Source: Sclerotinia nivalis (Eukaryota > Ascomycota > Leotiomycetes > Helotiales > Sclerotiniaceae). From it: 64,000 bases of DNA. This document shows, one piece after another, positions 24,341 through 35,163 of the stretch; within the stretch, counting starts at the first letter, position 1; every line of letters begins with the position of its first letter. The translations under genes and the position numbers were made by a program. The notes beneath the pieces were generated by a model. It was not told the origin of the DNA and made no database searches. It was given only the letters and a program-made list of their open reading frames with translations. Where the stretch lies: NCBI GenBank assembly GCA_029531795.1, contig JAPEIS010000014.1, positions 2,108,001-2,172,000 of the forward strand, given 5' to 3'.

Positions 24341-25060
24341 TTAAACGCCGCATCCGAAAACGCGCAACCAAGCCACTCTCAAAAGCCTCCAACTGCGGAT
24401 GTGCAAGACTCTTAATAGTCCGACGCAACTGCGCAAGCGCCTATTTAATAGACGGTGTGATATCCGACAGAATATTAGCAAAAGTAGTAGTAATAAAAGC
24501 TTGCATAACCTGCGGCACGAAACATGCAAGATTATTGCCATGAAGTGGAGTAGCTGCCTTAAATGTGTCACTAGTGTAAGATTACCTATATCGACGCAGC
24601 GAAAATATTGACCTTTCCCGTGTTACCGACTGCCGCCGTGTCAGGGTGAAAGCCGATGTTCACGGCGGCATTGGCTGTGGTGGGGACAATACCGTAGGCG
24701 TTCTTGAAAGGTCGGTGGTACTAGTTGTTTGGGATGTGCTCTTGGCCTTTGTTCCAGAAGAAAATACATTCAGTTCGGTGGAGCCAAAGAAAGATTTGAG
24801 ATTTTGGATGTCGAGATAGTGGTTCATTTCTATAGCGCTGTAATTGGAGGAGAGATTGATGGCGAAAACGTGAGTTCCTGGGTGGCGAAGACGCTGGGTA
24901 TGAAGTTGAAAGGTAATGACGGTTCAAGATGGATTGTTATACGCGGATTGGACATATAGTGTCGTCCAGCGCTGTCTTCCAAGTTGTAGAGATTTGCGAG
25001 GGAGAGGTGTTAATCTCCGAAGAACGAATAGCTAACAAACAAGGCATTTGGCGTGCGTAG
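24341..25060 (-). pseudogene. Heme-haloperoxidase (peroxidase family 2)-like pseudogene
   Basis: Minus-strand fragments read in order like the C-terminal half of fungal chloroperoxidase-like heme-thiolate enzymes. A LDIQNLKSFFGSTELNVF segment is followed, after a frame change, by NKGQEHIPNN, an in-frame TAG at 24723-24721 where the family has tryptophan (IPDNWYRR), then YHRPFKNAYGIV and VGNTGKVN. A plausible intron (GTAATC donor near 24585, GCAG acceptor at 24510) leads to a segment ending AHPQLEAFESG, interrupted by a second TAG at 24443-24441. The N-terminal exons with the PCP heme ligand motif could not be traced with confidence. Two stops plus a frameshift make a functional enzyme unlikely. 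Confidence 0.6.
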
Positions 25061-25668
25061 GTAAAGAAACAGTTTTGCCGCCATTGAAATAAGCATCAGG
25101 CCTTTTTCAGGTAGTACTTGACCCGAAAGATGGGAGTACCAACAGCGCAGAAGAAGATGCAAGGGACAGCCTTATTATCACGTGACATAGACACATTTCG
25201 CATCATGTGCTCACAGATGCATCCGGGTGTTTTGGAACCTGCAAAAGCAAACGCCCACGACATTTGAGGGGCAAAGGGTGACGGAGCTTTATAACTTTGG
25301 ACTTGTATATAAGACGGAGCAGAAACATTCCACTACTAGAATAACGGGGCTTCATAATCAAGGACTTTCTTTTAGATCCACCCTGTCCCATAGGACAAGA
25401 ACCAAATGTTGAAACAGATAAACTTCGTTGAGGTTACCAACATAAAATGATTTGGAATGACACTTATGATTGATCCTGTGGGTAATTTTTGCAAGTGTAT
25501 TATGAGATGAAAGAAATGATAAATACCGTAGTGAGGCATCTTAGGCAAAGCTAAGTCCTAGCCACGATGGGACGAGAATGTTGGAAGGTTTGTCGTTGTC
25601 GCATATCGCTGTCCGCACCCCGTAAAGCTTTGTGAAGACAGAAAAAATCTTGAAGATGGCCCATAGCC

Positions 25669-25837
25669 AATGCATTGGTGTTAAAGCTCTTCGCCACTAT
25701 GGAGTGAGATTGCATGGAAGTTTCTTGTAGTGTCTGTGACAAAATGTCGAAGGTGGCTTAAAAACAATGTATTGATATCAAAGTGTTAAAGCTCTTCGCC
25801 ATTATAGAATGAGGATGCACAAGAAGTCTCTCATAAT
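25669..25837. repeat. Diverged tandem duplication (~97-nt period)
   Basis: The segment at 25669-25732 (AATGCATTGGTGTTAAAG, then GCTCTTCGCCACTATGG) is repeated at 25766-25837 (AATGTATTGATATC, then TTAAAGCTCTTCGCCATTAT). Most differences are C/T or G/A transitions with the second copy enriched in T and A, as RIP or deamination would leave. Non-coding. Confidence 0.65.
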
Positions 25838-26196
25838 ATCGCACACACCATTCATCCCCATCAAAAATAACATGAAGTCCCAAAATCTATGAACATCTCT
25901 CCAATGAAAATACCACAGATCTTGCAATATTCGATGAACGTTAGGATAAGCATTCTTCTTCAATTGTCAAAATTACCGAAAGTTATCCTCACAACTTCCC
26001 CGGATATGCCAAGCAAATCGGCACAGGGATCGATTTGACGATTTATTAGTGCTTATTAGTCATGAAAAACAGGTTCTTCCACCTTATCAAATGTTTCTTG
26101 TTCATCCCCTCCAAAACCGGCGTCTTTGACCACAATAGTCAATAATATATAAAATGTTTTTGTTATACCTATAAATTCGTTATTAAATGATGCGAT
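25838..26196. other. Upstream region of the 26.2-kb gene
   Basis: About 360 nt without a gene. It probably contains the promoter and leader of the plus-strand gene that starts at 26197; no specific element is recognisable. Confidence 0.4.
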
Positions 26197-27921
26197 ATGT
26201 CTCAAGATACATCTGCCGGCATGGCAAATCATCTAGTTAATACATCGGACGAAGCAAAATACGACCCTCGCCATAATACTTCTGAACTAGAAGTCACTAC
26301 GGATACTAAAGAAGGCATAGAAGTTACTGCAGCTAAGATGGATTTGGAATCATCGGCATCTCAATTATTGAATAATTTATCTGTATCTTCATCAAATCAA
26401 GAAGAGCTCAAAGCTCCGGATAATCCCTCGCAATCAGACTCTGCATTACACAAAAGTTCTGATGTTGATAATGAGTCGAAATCGATTATTGATACGGCAA
26501 CAACAACAGGTGGAGATGAACGGAAAGTAAATGCGGAAAATACTAATTCAGGTAGGACGAACCGTTCAATCTTTACCCTTTACATCATGTGAATACTTCT
26601 TGGAAGGTATATTCTAATCATGCTTGCTTCCCAAATAGTCGCACCACCAATGTCTATCGTACGACCACTTGAAAAGATAAATCCTGCGACTGAAAACCAG
26701 CCTTCTACAACAACTACCACTACAGAAACTACAATATCTCCTAATACTCATCAAAATTGTCAACCATCAATAACCTCTATTTTTACAAATCCGCAAATCT
26801 CGAGTGACAACACCACTATTGCGAATCCCGCCAGCATCCCAAATAAAGAAATGAATGTCGTCAAAAGCAAGACAACTCGTCGGAAGATGGCTCGGGTCAA
26901 GGCACATCCAAATGCCTTGACAATTTACGAGGCTGAGCTGACAAGTAAGGACAGGGCGACGCAAAAAGAAGCTGTTCGGCAATACTTGGAGAAGAACGTG
27001 AAGGAGGACTGGAATTGGGTCTGGCCAGCAGAAGAAAGTGACCCTATCGATATAATGGAAGCATTGGTCAAGAACACTTCTTTGGACGAGGCCCAGAATA
27101 CTAGTATAGATAACCCTACATATAAGGAGGAGTGGCGAGAAAGAGATATCTGGGAAAGCGATCCTAGCGAGAGCGAGAGCGAGGATCCGACTTCCCCTAA
27201 GGGTCCCATCAACATTAATTCTCCGGATAAGGAAAGCCCTTTTCGATTTGACAGCCCTGATAGTGTAGGTCAAATGGTTAAACAAAGACAGGCCGCTCGA
27301 AGACGCCGACATAAAAAGAAGCTTGCCGCGGAAATGGAATGGAATACTGGGGTACATTGTTATGTAGAAAGACGTGATGCATGGACTTGTGCTCGACGTG
27401 TCCCTCCACCAACCGGACGAGAACCTCGCGGCATCGAAAATACACCAGTCCACACAAATGGGAACCCCCATCAAGCTGTAGACGACTTCTCGGATTCAGA
27501 AGGATGGGACACGGAGGTCCCGGTTGCTAAATCTCTTCTACCACCGGACAATGCAATGAGAGCGAGCATTAACCCCCAAGCTTATAGCACCATATACGAC
27601 AAAGTTATTATACAGTCATTGACACCTAGTTGTCCTATCAATCTATCCGATGTCATACAAAGCTGTGTACACGGATGGAAACGGGATGGTGAATGGCCCC
27701 CTACTTCATCTTTCCCTGAACCTAGTCTCGCAGGCAAGAAAAAGCAGAGAAGGTTAAGCATGTTGAGTATCCTAGGGTTGAATTCACCCGAGACCAAAGC
27801 ACCTATTCCGGTGGCAGAGAAAAGTCCACAGACGCCAAATTCAATCAAAAAGGGACTACAGAAGTTATGGAAACGCGGAGATAAAGTTAAAGCGGCGCCT
27901 GAAGGTGGGACAGGGGCTTAG
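26197..27921 (+). CDS. Conserved-type fungal protein with WNTG...RRDAWT motif, function unknown
   Basis: Two exons, 26197-26551 and 26639-27921, joined in phase 1 (GTAGGA donor, CAAATAG acceptor with a CTAAT branch site), give 545 residues. The first ~230 residues are Ser/Thr/Asn-rich and disordered. After a basic KTTRRKMARVK segment come a helical stretch with EDWNWVWP, an acidic SESESED tract, a very basic RQAARRRRHKKK, and around residues 350-376 the segment EWNTGVHCYVERRDAWTCAR. That last motif resembles a conserved block I associate with uncharacterised fungal proteins (R-R-D-A-W-T-x-A). The C-terminal region before KLWKRGDK is serine- and proline-rich. No catalytic domain is visible. 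A nuclear or cortical regulatory role is possible but unsupported. Confidence 0.75.
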
Positions 27922-28295
27922 AATTCTGGTATGGAAGAGATGATGCATATATCATATCAAATGTTTTGCAAGGAATGGCATGACATAGCATAGCATAGCA
28001 TGGCGTTTTTATGAGCGCGCCCGAGGCCGTTCAGGATGATGTTACGAAGGCATGTTGAATACGTGAATCCATTAGATTCACTCACTGTTGGATCAGGTTG
28101 TCGGGTTCACATGGCGATTATGAGATTATCTCGGGACTATTAATATGGTGTATCTATTATTTTCCAAGATCTATTTTGGGAGTTTAAGTCTGTTGATTGC
28201 TACATACATCATAATAATCCCTCATTCCAAACCCAACCTAAGCGGACACCTTTCTCCAAGCAAGACCTACGATAACTCCACTCCTCTATAAAGAC
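27922..28295. other. Convergent intergenic spacer
   Basis: The 3' flanks of two convergent genes meet here. A short GGCATGACATAGCATAGCATAG tract lies near 27977. No gene. Confidence 0.5.
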
Positions 28296-28538
28296 CTAAG
28301 ATCTCCTCCCATCCGATCCACTCCCACTGTTACCGCCACCACCGCCATTCCCATTCCCATTCCCATTCCCATCCGCACTGTCACCCCTCTCCGCATTCGT
28401 ATGCGGAAATGCATAGTCCCAAATCATATCGCGCAATTCAGGCGGTAATCGATTAAAACATGTAAAGGTTCTAGGTGGTGGTGGTGAGTACCATTCGCAT
28501 ACTTCCCGTCCGTTGAAGATGTAAACTACGTATGGCAT
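28296..28538 (-). CDS. Short 2EXR-domain protein
   Basis: The ATG at 28538 sits in a CCCACCATGCC context and opens an 80-residue frame. Residues ~23-46 (FTCFNRLPPELRDMIWDYAF) match the 2EXR motif, an F-box-like N-terminal element common in Leotiomycete and other Pezizomycotina proteins. Normal family members continue for 200-400 residues with more conserved positions. Here the frame runs into an asparagine/glycine/serine repeat coded by a CCCATT microsatellite and stops. It is therefore either a truncated family member or one whose 3' exons were lost. The frame stays open upstream of the ATG through the 9-nt minisatellite, so a longer N-terminus cannot be excluded. Confidence 0.5.
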   Translation of the reverse strand: MPYVVYIFNGREVCEWYSPPPPRTFTCFNRLPPELRDMIWDYAFPHTNAERGDSADGNGNGNGNGGGGGNSGSGSDGRRS

Positions 28539-28584
28539 GGTGGGTGAGGTTGTGGGGAGTTTGAGGAGTGAGGGTTTGGGTTGG

Positions 28585-28690
28585 GTGAGGAGTGTGAGGA
28601 GTGTGAGGAGTGTGAGGAGTGTGAGGAGTGTGAGGAGTGTGAGGAGTGTGAGGAGTGTGAGGAGTGTGAGGAGTGTGAGGAGTGTGAGGA
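28585..28690. repeat. 9-nt minisatellite (GTGAGGAGT, about 12 copies)
   Basis: An almost perfect head-to-tail array of the 9-mer GTGAGGAGT lies immediately upstream of the short 2EXR gene. All three minus-strand frames are open through it (Leu-Leu-Thr, His-Thr-Pro and similar), because a 9-mer without stops keeps any frame open. Coding there is therefore not evidence of a gene. Confidence 0.9.
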
Positions 28691-28920
28691 GGAGGGGTAA
28701 GTGGTGGTATGGGAGCTGGTGCTGTGGTGTGGTTGCGTAGGGTTTTGAGTTGGTTATTGTGGTTGTGGTTGTGGATGTGGTTGGAGGGTAGATTTGGACT
28801 TGGACTTGGATTTTGGACAAGGTGTGTGGAGTGGAAGGTGTGTTGATATGAGATGAAGGGTTTTGTGATGGTTGTTGGAGGGCGATGTGATGTGAGGTGA
28901 TGTGAGGTTGACGGCAAGTG

Positions 28921-30096
28921 CTTTTTATATTAAGATGATGGGTACCGGATGGATGATACTAGAAGGAAGATGTTCGGAATTCATGGAAGTCAAGTTAAGT
29001 CTCACTTTTTTAAAGTCGAAGACACACGAAGTTTAAAGAAGAGAGTTGATCAACACAGAAATTGAAATTGGAATCGGAATCGGGAATGTCTTTGTAGATT
29101 GTATTCTTCGCTAAAATGGCGCTTCGAATATTTTCTTAGTTTCGAGGATCTCGTGGAAGAGGAGCAGCTTCTGGAAGATTTTTGTTCGCTTAATGAGGGG
29201 GTTGAGTTGAGCTGAGTTCGGTGATTGTGTATCTGGGTATGGGTCATGAATGATATCTAACCCTAATACACAACCCTCGTTTTTTTTAAAAAAAAATATC
29301 AACAAAGAATGCAAAGAAAGTCCTCCGAAAAGTCCTCAAACTCAAAGATTTGCGTTCGCATGTACGTACCAGATTACATTGAAGTTTCTCGTTATATATA
29401 GCAGCTAATTACGAATAATCCGAATTCACGCACGTTCTGAGTTTATCCAGAGTTATCTAATGACATATCATGAAATGGACAATTATGCTATTGATATCAC
29501 TGTGCTACAGATTCAGATACAACCATATGTTAAAATAGCATCGTAGCTAGAGAGACACTTGCCATAAAAGTCTGAATCTGTGTCAGGATATTCGGGAAGA
29601 TGAAGGTCTTTAGACTTTGGCCCTCAATCTCGGATAAGTTGCGGGTATGCAAGAGTCAGGGGAGCTTTATGGCTTTAACAGGTATGCTTGTTTGTTGGTT
29701 GTTGGTTGCATGTATTGGTTGTCGAATGAGCTTGATACCCATCCAGCCGGAAGCGAGGTTCACGTACATGAGAAGATCCACAAAATCCTTGTTGCCTGGC
29801 AGGACCATATTCATATACCTATTTAGGAAAGTCATTTTTCCATTTAAAGGTTTCCCATTTACCTCTTCCTTTTTGCATTTTCTTGCATTCTTTTTTTCAT
29901 AAATTTGCTCGGAAAAATGGTCTTCATGTTACGGGTCGGAGGTAGACAATATCCGATTAGTCTATCTATTGTTCTGAATTGCCTAATGGCAATTGCAACC
30001 TCATACCTATATTTGTGCACCTCTCCAATTACACCAACCCCAAATGAAGCATGGCCTTGCTCGCCAATTGAAGGCACTCACCGATCACCATCATCC
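28921..30096. other. Intergenic region
   Basis: No supported gene. Short frames on both strands (29050-29314, 29600-29902) lack coding character. Confidence 0.45.
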
Positions 30097-31105
30097 ATGG
30101 AAATTCTCAGGTTCTGTGAGGATTGTGGCGTCCCAATACCCGACGGCTACGATCCGGAAACAACTTGGCTCCCACTTTACAACCGCAGGACTCCATACAA
30201 TGAGGATGAAATTGTCAAGCTTATGAATGAAATTGCTCGAAATGTTGTCAAACTTGCCGGTGTTCCTGAAACTGATGTTTTATAGCCTCCAGAAGACGGT
30301 CATTCTCTCAATGAAACTCTCTGTGATGAGTTAAATGTAGCCGTCTCGGCGCTTGCCATCCCTGATAAGCACATCATATTGTCGTATCAGTCTTTTTGCC
30401 ACAAGCTCTCTCTTCCGCGTTACTGATGACGGCGGATTGCGCGGCAGTCGAATTGCTCCCATCAGTGAAATGACCCATGGCGAACCGGGCTCGGTACTGC
30501 CACACGATGTACTATTAGCTGCTGGAGATAGAGATTCCAGCTTTATATTTCTCGACATAATAGAGAGTAAGTGGAGTTTACAGCTGATGGTGAAAATACT
30601 GTGTTGCCAAGTACTAATTAACAGCAAAACTTAGATACAATACGAGTTGCCGATGGTGATGAATCACCAGATTTCATGAATCCGCCAGGCACACCACTTG
30701 AAGTTCCTGGAGACCCTTTCTTCTACCGAAACTTCTGGCCCAGACACGCTCCGACTTTTCTTCGCATGCAGCTGAATAAGATTAAAGCTCTGGATGTGAT
30801 TCCAATAGGGAATTCCTTGGTCTGGGGGGAGTTTATAGATTTTGAGGAAGAATGGTTGGTAAGTGATAGATCCGACTAAATGAGCCACGATCATGCAAAT
30901 AGTGTAAGTAGTAGGTGCATAGCTAACACTATCACTGCTCCTATAATAGTGACGCAAAATCAAGCATTCCCTTGATGGCACCTATGGTTGGCCGGGTCAT
31001 TTTCAACAAGAAGCTTGGAAAAAAGATCGCGACAAAGTCTGGGATGATGCACAGCATGAATTTCAGGGTATATTGGGCCATCCTACTGTATTGAGGTTTG
31101 TTTGA
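30097..31105 (+). pseudogene. Decayed gene of unknown family (two in-frame stops, one frameshift)
   Basis: A frame opens at ATG 30097 (CATCCATGG context) with a cysteine pair in MEILRFCEDCGVPIPDGYD. It reads into an in-frame TAG at 30283-30285, after which the same frame keeps coding character (PPEDGHSLNETLCDELNV). Near 30415-30430 the sense moves to the +1 frame (VTDDGGLRGSRIAPISEM). A normal-looking intron (30567-30634) and a second (30859-30949) follow. The last exon opens on an in-frame TGA, then encodes KIKHSLDGTYGWPGHFQQE and ends at 31105. Both stops fit C-to-T changes (CAG to TAG, CGA to TGA). The segment FYRNFWPRHAPTFLRMQLNK looks conserved but I cannot name its family. Confidence 0.55.
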
Positions 31106-31807
31106 TTGGAATCACTATTGCGATGTACGACTACAGCTGCATCGTGGAGTAATTATATATAGCTTTACACATAAAAATGAACATACTCCCCAACTAGCGT
31201 CCGCCCATTATATACACAAGCATAGCGTATCCATTTATACATAACGCACACTCTTGCACTCTCATGTCACTTACTATTCAAATTTTGAACCATCAAGGAA
31301 AAGAGTTTGAGGTGATACTGACTGTGAAAAAACCCCTGGGCCGAGTTGAGCTCTGTTGAAGGTTGCGGCACATATGACGGCAAGATCTAGTGATACAAGT
31401 AACTCGTTTCCTTCTGATCAATTTGGTACTGCGCCGTCGAACTTTCGAAAGACTGATACAGGGAAGTAAGGGAGGCTAGTTTATGCAACGAAACATTAAA
31501 CCAAGGTGGTATAGATTATCGGGAATGTTTGACACTCTGTAAAAGTTTACCTGCGAAAAGGTCACGTATTGAAAACACGTTGTGTTCACCAGATAATTCT
31601 ATCTATCAATGCCGAAAATGGCATTTCAGAGTCTGCTTTTTGTATTGAAAATATGACGATATTGATCACCCCCAAGACTTGCCTAAAGGATCGACAATTG
31701 AGATGATGTGACCTCATAATTCACGCGGTCCGGGTTTGCAGGTGGTCTGCCCTAAGCTTCCACTTCCACTTCCACTTCCACTTTGACAAATCCCCAGCAA
31801 ATCAAAC
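31106..31807. other. Intergenic region
   Basis: No gene supported between two decayed loci. A short CTTCCA repeat lies at about 31757-31780. Confidence 0.45.
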
Positions 31808-33443
31808 ATGGGTGAGATATCAGCCAACTCACCAGTCAAGAAGGTGAAATGCCGAACTTTGCGATGAGACTTTGGAGGCAAGTTCAGGAATAGCGATTAA
31901 GCTTGAAACCCTTGATCATGTTGCAGGTATCGAGCGCGTCAAGCTTGGAGAAGATGCCGCAACCGCATCAATCAAAGCCGAAGAATTGCTCCTTAAAAAT
32001 GAGGAGTTTAATGTAAAATCTCTCATTTCCGACCTTTAAAAGTTCAATATCAGTTAGCGTATGATTGGCCATATGTGTAGATGCTATCTTGTTGCACCCC
32101 CTGGTCATCGCTGAGAAGAATTTCAGGTGGTCCTCTCAAACTCATTAATTTGAACTCTGCGTCAAAGAGAGTACTATGAAAATCCATGTGTGCCTGGATT
32201 GATGAAGAATAAGAGGATATTTATGAACGACGCTATCGTAAACCTTCCATCAGAACCGATTTTTTAGGAACCCGAGAATATTTTACAGATATTGAGCAGC
32301 TTTTGCATGTGTCTCAAGGGCTTCCAATCGCTTTTGAGCTCACGGTGTCCAATGGTCCGGACTGACAGACTAGATTTAAGCTTTCAATGATCGAAATTCT
32401 TTGAAAATTTGAATATTCTCATCATATTTAACATTTAAAAAGTTTTAAAAAGTTTCAAATATTTAGATATAATTCTATCTCAAATAAATTCAGGAATTCA
32501 AAGTTTCTTATTGTTGGATTGCAGTCCGGACTATTGGACACCCTGTTTGAGCTTGCCTTCTATCTGTGTGAAACATCCTACATGAATAAATAACTACAAG
32601 GTAACAATGAGTACCATCAAACCCAGTTGTGGTGCTTGTGACAAGCTCGTACACAAACTTTGTCTCCGGATGAAGAATGAAGATCCGATTTTAGGCTCGC
32701 AGGACATCTTTCCCGCGTGTATGGCCAACGGCAGCATTTCAAGGTAGACTATAATGGGCTCATACCACACTTGTCACGATCTCGAGACCTTTTAATGGGC
32801 TGGGTAGACGGACCATCCGCTGCACAGGATATTGGCTGATTATGTCCATATTCATATGCTGAGTGTGTAAACAAGCCTACCGGTTGTAAAAGAACCAAAG
32901 AGTTCGAAGAAGCTGCTGAGCTTCTATTTCCCCAAATTAATAAAGCTATCAAAGAGGAGAACTCGACTTTCAGACCGGTCGATGCCACGGAAATGCTTCA
33001 CGAAGAGATTGAAACTATTGGTCACTTCGGATATTTTCCACAATCATATGAGCTGTTCTCATCTTGGATGCCAGAAGTGATATCCAATGTAAAACAGAAA
33101 TACGATGATCTCCACGCAAAAATTAAAAATGCTCATGCTGCTGTTGAGCGTAGGCTCAAAGTTTTCGTCAGACATGGATCTGGTCCCACTAAAGATGGAA
33201 AGCCTAGGTCCACTCTATGATTGGGATGGTAAAAGCGCATTCTATCAATGACAATGACAATGGCAATGCAAAAGGGATTTCGATCCTCCGGAAGACGATT
33301 TCTTGAAGGCACTACTTCAAAGAGTGAGGGAAAAGGATTTGTCATTGAATAAGGGTTACTACGAGCGTATGAAGAGGTGCATTGAATACCTCAAAAAATA
33401 TGGAAGGATGTCGTCAAGGAGCTCGACGGTCTGGGTTAGATAG
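31808..33443 (+). pseudogene. Decayed gene(s) of unknown family, interrupted by a MITE
   Basis: Coding-like plus-strand segments occur in order but in shifting frames. ATG 31808 opens MGEISANSPVKKVKC, which stops after about 20 codons, while the next frame continues with LEASSGIAIKLETLDHVAG. A further segment has an in-frame TAA at about 32207, then continues up to 32340, where a 205-bp MITE splits the exon; the frame resumes after the second target-site copy. From 32608 a cysteine-rich frame (CGACDKLVHKLC...FPAC) shifts to CPYSYAEC...TGCKRTKEFEEAAELL, with an in-frame TGA, and ends at 33220; a last open piece ends near 33443. One or two ancestral genes are possible. The cysteines suggest a zinc-binding domain, family not recognised. 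Confidence 0.5.
32341..32545. mobile_element. hAT-like MITE, 205 bp, with 8-bp target duplication
   Basis: The ends are CACGGTGTCCAATGGTCC on the left and, read on the opposite strand from the right, CAGGGTGTCCAATAGTCC; the inverted repeat continues as GGACTG, ~24 bp with two mismatches. The 8 bp TTTGAGCT occur immediately outside both ends (32333-32340 and 32546-32553). An 8-bp duplication and CAGGG-type ends are typical of the hAT superfamily. The interior is AT-rich and has no transposase frame, so this is a non-autonomous element. It sits inside a coding-like exon of a decayed gene. Confidence 0.85.
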
Positions 33444-33823
33444 ACTTCGCCAGAAATATGAAGCCATCAAAATCCTTAACGTTTTAATTTGACATATACA
33501 ACAGAGTATTATCATAAACAAACGAGATCTGGATTGTATATATGAAGTGAGGTTGGATTCATGCAGTGCAGTGCAGTCTGAAGTAACAGCTAACAGCTTA
33601 CCCCTGTCAAGATTTCTTGGCGCTCGCGTCCAACGCGACATGCTCCATACAGCAGTAGCAAATTTACAGATTCCACCACCATAATCACCACCTCCACTTA
33701 CTTTCCGCCATTTCAAAATTCGAAATTTAATACCATAATCAAACATCTAGCACCGCAGAACCACATTCGAGGTTGTCTGCAGGGTTTTTTCTCCGTCCCA
33801 TCCCGCCATCCCTCCCAATCAAT

Positions 33824-35163
33824 ATGGCGGACTCACTTCACAATGCTCCTATAGTGCTAGATAATGGTTCCGGTACAATTCGAGCTGGGTTTGCCGGTGA
33901 AGATCTACCAAAATGTTATTTTCCTTCATTTGTTGGAAGACCGAAACATTTGCGAGTGCTGGCAGGTGCCTTGGAAGGAGATGTGTTCATTGGACAACGA
34001 GCGCAAGAATTAAGAGGACTTTTAAAGATCAAATACCCACTGGAACATGGCATAGTTACGGATTGGGATGATATGGAGAGGATATGGGAATACGTTTATG
34101 GAGAAGGCCTTAAGACCTTGAGTGAAGAGGTGAGTTCTTAGGTCCAAATCTAAGGTGGAGGTGTTTGTTATTTCTTCTTATCTGGCAAGTCTAGTAATAT
34201 CGCAGATGACTGATATTATTTATGCAGCATCCTGTCTTATTAACAGAACCACCTCTCAATCCTCGAAGTAATCGAGATACAGCTGCACAAATTTTATTCG
34301 AAACCTTCAACGTCCCCGCTCTATACACATCAATTCAAGCTGTTCTTTCGCTATACGCATCAGGACGAACGACTGGAATAGTACTTGATGCTGGCGATGG
34401 AGTTTCACATGCAGTTCCAGTATACGAAGGCTTCGCCATGCCGAGTTCAATACGAAGGATAGATGTGGCTGGACGAGATGTTACAGAGTATATGCAAACT
34501 TTATTACGGAAGGCTGGATACGTTTTTCATACCAGCGCGGAGAAAGAAGTCGTGAGGATGATCAAGGAAAAAGTAAGCTATGTGGCAGGAGATCCGAAAA
34601 AAGAAGAAAAGGAATGGTCGGGTGCCAAGTTAGGGGATGGAAAGCTTGTGGAATACGCATTACCGGATGGCAATAAGATCAAGGTAAGGAACAAAGGATT
34701 GATTCACAGTAGCAAGGCTGACAATGTCACAGATTGGAGCAGAACGATTCAGGGCACCCGAAATTTTATTCGATCCCGAAATTATTGGGTTGGAGTACCC
34801 AGGTATCCATCAAATTGTGGTGGACGCAATTAATCGCACAGATTTGGACCTCAGAAAGTCCCTATTTGGCAATATTGTTTTGTCTGGTGGGAGTACTTTA
34901 ACGAAAGGTTTTGGAGACAGATTACTACATGAAGTGCAAAGATTGGCAGTGAAGGATATGAGAATCAAGATCTTTGCTCCACCAGAGAGAAAATACTCAA
35001 CCTGGATTGGTGGTAGTATCTTGGCTGGCCTGAGTACATTTAGAAAGGTATGCTCTAAATCGTGAATTTCCTTCGGGAAGATTGCTAATTCATGTTGCAG
35101 ATGTGGGTGAGCATTGACGACTGGCACGAGAATCCCGATATCATTCATACGAAATTTACATAA
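33824..35163 (+). CDS. arp1: Actin-related protein Arp1 (centractin), dynactin filament subunit
   Basis: Four exons, 33824-34129, 34228-34683, 34733-35047 and 35101-35163, all joined in phase 0, give 379 residues, normal for Arp1. Arp1 forms the short actin-like filament of dynactin, the activator of cytoplasmic dynein in nuclear and organelle transport along microtubules. The phosphate-1 loop ([15 protein letters not shown], residues ~12-26), the phosphate-2 region ([20 protein letters not shown]) and the adenosine loop ([15 protein letters not shown]) are all present. The opening [11 protein letters not shown] and the [16 protein letters not shown] segment favour Arp1 over conventional actin. 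The end at IIHTKF is typical. The start has the only in-frame ATG near a plausible leader. The next gene converges on it from the minus strand. Confidence 0.95.

Noticed and set aside
24182..24415. 77-residue plus-strand frame
   Set aside because: It is antisense to the peroxidase-like relic and has no supporting motif.
26767..27474. 235-residue minus-strand frame
   Set aside because: It is the antisense shadow of the well-supported gene at 26197-27921.
28471..28917. 148-residue His/Thr/Pro repeat protein on the minus strand
   Set aside because: The frame exists because a stop-free 9-nt repeat keeps all frames open; it begins without an ATG and overlaps the better 2EXR frame.
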